The notes beneath the pieces were generated by a model. It was not told where the DNA came from. It did no database searches and was given only the letters and a program-made list of their open reading frames with translations. DNA of 13,658 bases, from contig CAZPQL010000072.1 in NCBI GenBank assembly GCA_964588725.1, positions 1-13,658 on the forward strand, read 5' to 3'. Both the position numbers and the translations under genes were made by a program. Source of the DNA: UBA5972 sp964588725 (GTDB lineage Bacteria; Pseudomonadota; Alphaproteobacteria; Rhodobacterales; Rhodobacteraceae). Positions 12,550 through 13,658 of the stretch are shown here, in pieces (positions within the stretch are counted from its first letter, which is position 1; every line of letters begins with the position of its first letter).

Positions 12550-13658
12550 TTATTCGTCGTCCTGACTTTGCAGCGCGGCCCCCAGAATGTCGCCCAGCGA
12601 CGCACCGGAATCCGACGACCCATACTGGGCAACCGCCTCTTTTTCCTCGGCAATTTCACGGGCTTTGATCGACAGACCCAAACGCCGCGAGGATTTGTCA
12701 ACATTGGTGACGCGGGCGTCGACGTGATCGCCGACCGCGAAACGCTCGGGGCGCTGTTCGGCGCGGTCGCGCGACAAATCGGACCGGCGGATAAAGGATT
12801 TCATCCCGTCGTATTCGACCTCGATGCCGCCGTCCTCGATTGACGTCACAGTGACGGTCACCACAGCACCACGCTTGACGCCCGACGTGGCCTCGGCAAA
12901 TTTATCGCCGCCAAGCGCCTTGATCGACAGCGAAATGCGTTCTTTGTCGGTGTCCACATCGGTGACGACCGCGTGAACGGTGTCGCCTTTCTGGTAGTCG
13001 GCAATCGCTTCTTCGCCTTTGCGGTCCCAATCAAGATCGGACAGGTGAACCATACCGTCGATGTCGCCTTCCAGACCCACGAACAGACCGAATTCAGTGA
13101 TGTTCTTGACCTCGCCTTCGACTTCGGTGCCCACGGGGAATGCTGTGGCAAAATTTTCCCACGGGTTGCCCTGCGTTTGCTTGAGCCCAAGCGAAACGCG
13201 ACGTTTCACGGTGTCGATCTCCAGTATCATCACTTCGACTTCTTGTGAGGTCGACACGATTTTGCCGGGATGGACGTTCTTTTTGGTCCACGACATTTCG
13301 GACACGTGTACCAGACCTTCGACGCCCGGTTCCAATTCCACAAACGCGCCGTAGTCGGTGATGTTGGTCACGCGACCCGTGTGTACAGATTCCAGCGGGA
13401 ATTTGCCCTCGACCAGCGACCACGGATCATCTTCCAGCTGTTTCATGCCAAGGCTGATACGATGGGTTTCCTTGTTGATCCGCACGATCTGCACTTTGAT
13501 GGTTTCGCCGATTGTCAGAATTTCCGAAGGGTGATTGACGCGGCGCCACGCCATGTCGGTGACGTGCAGCAACCCGTCAACGCCGCCCAGATCGACAAAG
13601 GCACCGTATTCGGTGATGTTCTTGACCACGCCGTCGACCGCCTGACCCTCGGTCAGAT
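12550..13658 (-). CDS. rpsA: 30S ribosomal protein S1, C-terminal part
   Basis: S1 binds mRNA on the 30S subunit and is needed for initiation on most messages. The frame runs from the window edge without start codon, so the gene is partial; 368 residues remain. Four S1-type OB folds are visible in succession: LTEGQAVDGVVKNITEYGAFVD... at the window edge, GRVTNITDYGAFVELEPGVEGLVHVSEMSW, GEVKNITEFGLFVGLEGDIDGMVHLSDLDW, and a more divergent fourth one (VTVTVTSIEDGGIEVEYDGMKSFIRRSDLS). They correspond to repeats 3-6 of the six-repeat protein. The C-terminal tail GASLGDILGAALQSQDDE is typical of alphaproteobacterial S1. The GTG near 13629 is internal to the gene and is not a start. Terminator at 12491-12519. 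Confidence 0.97.
   Translation of the reverse strand, partial: LTEGQAVDGVVKNITEYGAFVDLGGVDGLLHVTDMAWRRVNHPSEILTIGETIKVQIVRINKETHRISLGMKQLEDDPWSLVEGKFPLESVHTGRVTNITDYGAFVELEPGVEGLVHVSEMSWTKKNVHPGKIVSTSQEVEVMILEIDTVKRRVSLGLKQTQGNPWENFATAFPVGTEVEGEVKNITEFGLFVGLEGDIDGMVHLSDLDWDRKGEEAIADYQKGDTVHAVVTDVDTDKERISLSIKALGGDKFAEATSGVKRGAVVTVTVTSIEDGGIEVEYDGMKSFIRRSDLSRDRAEQRPERFAVGDHVDARVTNVDKSSRRLGLSIKAREIAEEKEAVAQYGSSDSGASLGDILGAALQSQDDE

Overview
The window looks like a chromosomal segment of an alphaproteobacterium, most likely a Rhodobacterales (Roseobacter-group) member. The support is the gene order rpsA-ihfB-lapA-trpF-trpB on one side and lactate-dehydrogenase-type enzyme / rplY / pth on the other. 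It is also supported by protein-level resemblance and by dispersed GAGTATTT...GCAAAGATGAA elements of a kind I associate with that order. The sequence is moderately GC-rich and densely coded. It contains one 100-N assembly gap (8004-8103).

Layout. 1-298: 3' end of an FMN-dependent alpha-hydroxy-acid dehydrogenase. 299-523: a GC-rich hairpin/repeat element, then a leader with a terminator-like hairpin before rplY (L25/Ctc, 524-1195). 1218-2143: terminator, promoter, then an overlapping ArsR-type regulator and AHSA1/SRPBCC pair. 2202-3419: MFS transporter. 3437-6379: a tightly coupled run of pth, a DUF2332 protein and a serine hydrolase of the class C beta-lactamase fold. 6380-6487: repeat and hairpins between convergent genes. 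6488-6799 (minus): YodC-like DUF2158 protein with a basic Gly/Arg/Lys tail. 6898-7275 (plus): DUF2237 protein. 7272-9177 (minus): an unusual three-gene cassette. 9317-13658 (minus): trpB, trpF, lapA-domain protein, ihfB and the 3' part of rpsA, a conserved housekeeping block.

The most distinctive part is the cassette at 7272-9177. In transcription order it encodes (B) an exported 223-residue protein with an acidic tract, 24 Asp-Ser dipeptides, a Gly-rich spacer and a tail containing FDYLTGG. Next comes (A) an exported protein with a small PepSY-like domain followed by an Asp/Asn-Asp/Ser tract (interrupted by the assembly gap), the same Gly-rich spacer and the same FDYLTGG tail. Last is (R) a LuxR-type helix-turn-helix protein with two predicted membrane helices. 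A nested inverted repeat lies between B and A. I do not know a described system with this composition. A working hypothesis is a membrane-controlled pair of secreted, disordered, strongly acidic proteins that share a C-terminal recognition or assembly tag.

Elsewhere the genes are ordinary: translation (L25, Pth, S1), tryptophan biosynthesis (TrpF, TrpB), nucleoid structure (IHF beta), and small conserved proteins of unknown role. In Rhodobacterales rplY and pth are often neighbours. Here the regulator/AHSA1/MFS genes lie between them and may be a lineage-specific insertion.
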